A stretch of DNA of 64,000 nt from Haliclystus octoradiatus (taxonomy: Eukaryota; Cnidaria; Staurozoa; Stauromedusae; Haliclystidae). Shown here piece after piece: positions 62,001-64,000 of the stretch. Under the pieces are notes generated by a model. That model made no database searches, was not told the DNA's origin, and saw only the letters and a list, made by a program, of their open reading frames with translations. The stretch is taken from assembly GCA_916610825.1 (NCBI GenBank), contig OU744451.1, positions 7,547,345-7,611,344 of the forward strand. Reading direction: 5' to 3'. The translations under genes and the position numbers were made by a program. Each line of letters begins with the position of its first letter. The stretch's first letter is position 1.

Positions 62001-63465
62001 GTTTTACTTCTCTGACCAAGAAAATAAAATATATGATTTTTTCTCGACTGAAATAACTTAAAAACAACTTCTTCCTCTTCCTTCTAAATTTGTATTATGG
62101 TTTGGTGACTCTCAGTACCAGACTCCCCCGTTTTATCGAACCCTGTAGGCCTATCAAATATCAAAGCAGGAAAAAAACCAGTATTTTGGACTATTGTTTG
62201 TGATTATCACAACTTAAATTGTCCTGGCAAAAATGAGGACTGTATAATGTTGAGTAATGCCATTGGTTCTACTAGTCAATTAGCAAAAAGACTATCTTAA
62301 ATGAAATCAAGTACAATTTATTAGGGTTGGGTTCAGAGAGCTGATGAACTCACAATGCCTTCCAACAACACACTGCCTTATAAATTACAAAACAAACTAT
62401 TTAAATACATTCTAAATTACGTCATACAAGGCTAATTATTAACTATATTAAATCTAATTACAAGAAAATGAGGCAAATTAATACAAATATGAGACTACAA
62501 AAAAGCTAATATAACCACGCTGTTTCCGCCCGAACATAAATTATTATAGAAGTGTGAGTTAGGTGTGCATTGATTGATTGATCAGTTGTATTTGGCTACA
62601 GTTAGGGGTTATGCCTATAGATCTACTGCCAAACCGTTGGTAAAAATCCAGACTTTACCATATAATAATATAATGAGTACATCTGAACTTATTATAACGG
62701 TGTCTGGTTACCTCTACACAGCAGCTACCTGTATATAGTGGTTACCCTGCAATATCTAAAATAGCATTTTCTATTGAATCAACTCTGTATATAAAGGTGG
62801 TCAATTTATCTACCTCTCATAGCTGACTGATATAGATATATACAGGTTTGACTGTAATATATCAAGTAAGACTTACCTTGAAGATTTTGGTGAAAAAGTT
62901 TGATTGGGAATGGCTTGGTCTAATCCATTATTACCCATCCAAGAAGAAGATTTATGAAACAGCGCATCAGTTCCATCGTCTGTCTACAAAACCAAGATTT
63001 CATCAAAATTAAATTAAACTTAAAATTAGTTGAAATTTCAATAGAATCCATCCTTGTAGCTACTGAGTTAATTAAGTAACTTCAAAGTTGGAAAGTGTGT
63101 GTTGGTATGGTAGCAACCCCCAAATGAAAACAGTTTGTAAAAATTCAATGGAAAACAGACCATTTAAAGTTCATGAACTAGTTCATAGACTGTCCATAAG
63201 ATGCTCATGAAATATTCATGAATTTTTGTGAAGTTCATGAACTTTTTATGGACAGCTTTAGAATTTTGGAGGATCATGAACATTTCACTAACTCATGAGA
63301 TATTTCATCAGGAACATGATTGAGTAAAAGTAAAAGGGAAAATTAAAACAAAATCTGATAACTTACCACTTTTCGATTCTGTATTAATTGAAGTAAAAGA
63401 GGACTGTTGTCTTTGGATACTCCAAGCTTCTCAGAAAGAGTTGATCTTGTTAAGAACTTTTGATC
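59083..63465 (-). CDS. CEP43: CEP43/FGFR1OP (FOP) centrosomal protein, 5' partial
   Basis: Centriole and ciliary-base protein that anchors microtubules with CEP350. Eight 3' exons in transcript order: 63367-63465, 62877-62983, 61872-61958, 61206-61336, 60413-60478, 60277-60328, 59691-59769, 59083-59163. Borders are AG/GT and phases join, giving 233 residues before TGA at 59083-59085. The first exon (LSEKLGVSKDNSPLLLQLIQ) matches the segment just after the LisH/dimerisation domain of human FOP. The middle is low-complexity (SRLPPLTGSGKELPPLTG). The end shows the family hallmarks: IDEKINQLGFG, DDFNYEDEDF, GSISEEIEEHLSIGSF and DCTISHMSDGGYDYGEDILP, the last matching the FOP C-terminus. The N-terminal ~130-150 residues lie beyond the right edge. 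Confidence 0.94.
60073..60249. mobile_element. pogo-like MITE
   Basis: CAGTCAAACCTGTTATAACG to ATATACAGGTTTCACTG; TA follows the right end, TG precedes the left (probably a decayed TA). Internal GTCTATAGTGGTCA is repeated. It lies 27 bp beyond a CEP43 exon, in the intron. Confidence 0.8.
60868..61039. repeat. Fold-back repeat in CEP43 intron
   Basis: ATGTCAGGTTACGCTACTTC with AAGTTTCACAC is mirrored by GTGTGAAACTT with GAAGTAGCGTAATCTGGCAT. Inner arms around CCTGATGATCGCC also pair. Similar CTTCAAGTTTCACAC and CATCAG motifs occur at 19430-19560 and 63540-63630. Confidence 0.75.
61618..61765. repeat. GTTCATGAAC-family repeat, degenerate
   Basis: Diverged arms with TATTCATGAACTTTATC and GGGTCATTTAATGTTTAT; no intact ends. 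CEP43 intron. Confidence 0.5.
62680..62852. mobile_element. pogo-like MITE
   Basis: ATTATAACGGTGTC...CCTGTATATAGTGGTTACC...TATATACAGGTTTGACTG followed by TA. The left tip is degraded. It ends 24 bp before a CEP43 exon border. Confidence 0.7.
63120..63310. repeat. GTTCATGAAC-family repeat, degenerate
   Basis: Contains GACCATTTAAAGTTCATGAAC and CATGAATTTTTGTGAAGTTC segments; ends not resolved. CEP43 intron. Confidence 0.5.
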
Positions 63466-63847
63466 CTACAAACAATACAGAATAAATCTTCAAATATAAT
63501 TATAATAATGGTAAATATAGAATAGACACAAAGATGAGGCAAAAGCTTTTTCCGTTACTTGGAGTTTCACACGTTTATTTTGCGTTCATCAGACCGTTGA
63601 TGGTTTGACGTTTGATTGAGTTTGAACGCAAAAGGCTTAGTGCAAATTTAAAATCTCAGAGGTTGAAATAACTAGAAAATTTAAATGTCAACATCATGTG
63701 ATTGAGAGAAAACCAAGTCCAACTTTGATGACTAGCATCATTTCTTTTGTAGTCTAACTAATCCTAAATACTACTTTCAATCCTTTGTATAAATGCCAAA
63801 AAGAAGCATTATTTAGTATCACCTATAGCGTTGATTGACAAGTGTCG

Positions 63848-64000
63848 CCCCTGCGAAAAACAGTTCATGAACGTTAAATGGCCCCAATTTTCATGAACTG
63901 TTCATGAACACTCTCGGACAGTTCACGAACAGTCACGAAAATTTAGGGCCATTTACCGTTCATGAACTATTCATGAACTCCTAAACTGTTTTTCGCAAGG
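63848..64000. repeat. GTTCATGAAC-family repeat, reaches the window edge
   Basis: CCCCTGCGAAAAACAGTTC to CTGTTTTTCGCAAGG, well-preserved, with TTAAATGGCCCCAATTTTC and GGGCCATTTACCG inner arms. Confidence 0.85.

Overview
The window is AT-rich animal nuclear DNA, most likely from a marine or other aquatic invertebrate; I cannot fix the phylum. The evidence is a set of spliced genes with GT-AG introns of about 0.1 to 3 kb coding for proteins found across animals (a Frizzled Wnt receptor, CEP43, TRAPPC3, LYRM2, GPN2, POGLUT1), set among tRNA-derived SINEs, fold-back DNA transposons, a Penelope-like retroelement remnant and satellite arrays. Many of the coding exons are only 45 to 230 bp, so I assembled the gene models by hand from exon homology and splice phase.

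Layout, left to right. 757-6499 (minus): six exons of a POGLUT1/Rumi protein O-glucosyltransferase; its 3' exons lie beyond the left edge and the signal-peptide exon was not found. 6500-16990: repeat-dominated DNA with an 82-bp tandem array, a 163-bp higher-order minisatellite, a ~99% identical 447-bp duplicated block and a diverged tandem duplication. 16991-23193 (plus): complete GPN2 GTPase in four exons. 23194-27206: intergenic, SINE-rich, ending in an RFX X-box. 27207-42184 (plus): an 11-exon gene for a ~443-residue coiled-coil protein resembling C6orf118/TSNAXIP1, whose introns are packed with a GTTCATGAAC palindromic repeat family. 43343-45643 (plus): a single-exon Frizzled receptor. 46248-48994 (plus): LYRM2 in three exons, with a Penelope-like GIY-YIG fragment in intron 2. 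49138-52858 (minus): TRAPPC3 in five exons, tail-to-tail with LYRM2. 52938-57769: a 4.8-kb fold-back element with a perfect 9-bp target-site duplication, inserted 80 bp upstream of the TRAPPC3 start codon. 59083-63465 (minus): the eight 3' exons of CEP43 (FGFR1OP/FOP); its 5' end is beyond the right edge.

The genes form no operon or pathway; they are independent housekeeping (GPN2, TRAPPC3, LYRM2, POGLUT1), signalling (Frizzled) and ciliary or centrosomal (CEP43, probably the C6orf118-like gene) loci. The most unusual content is non-genic: (1) the Mutator-like fold-back with a dense array of CRE-type palindromes at the TRAPPC3 promoter; (2) a 459-bp inverted-repeat element with a 9-bp duplication that carries the start of a RecQ-like helicase; (3) the GTTCATGAAC hairpin family with more than twenty copies here; (4) an RFX X-box 47 bp upstream of the coiled-coil gene.
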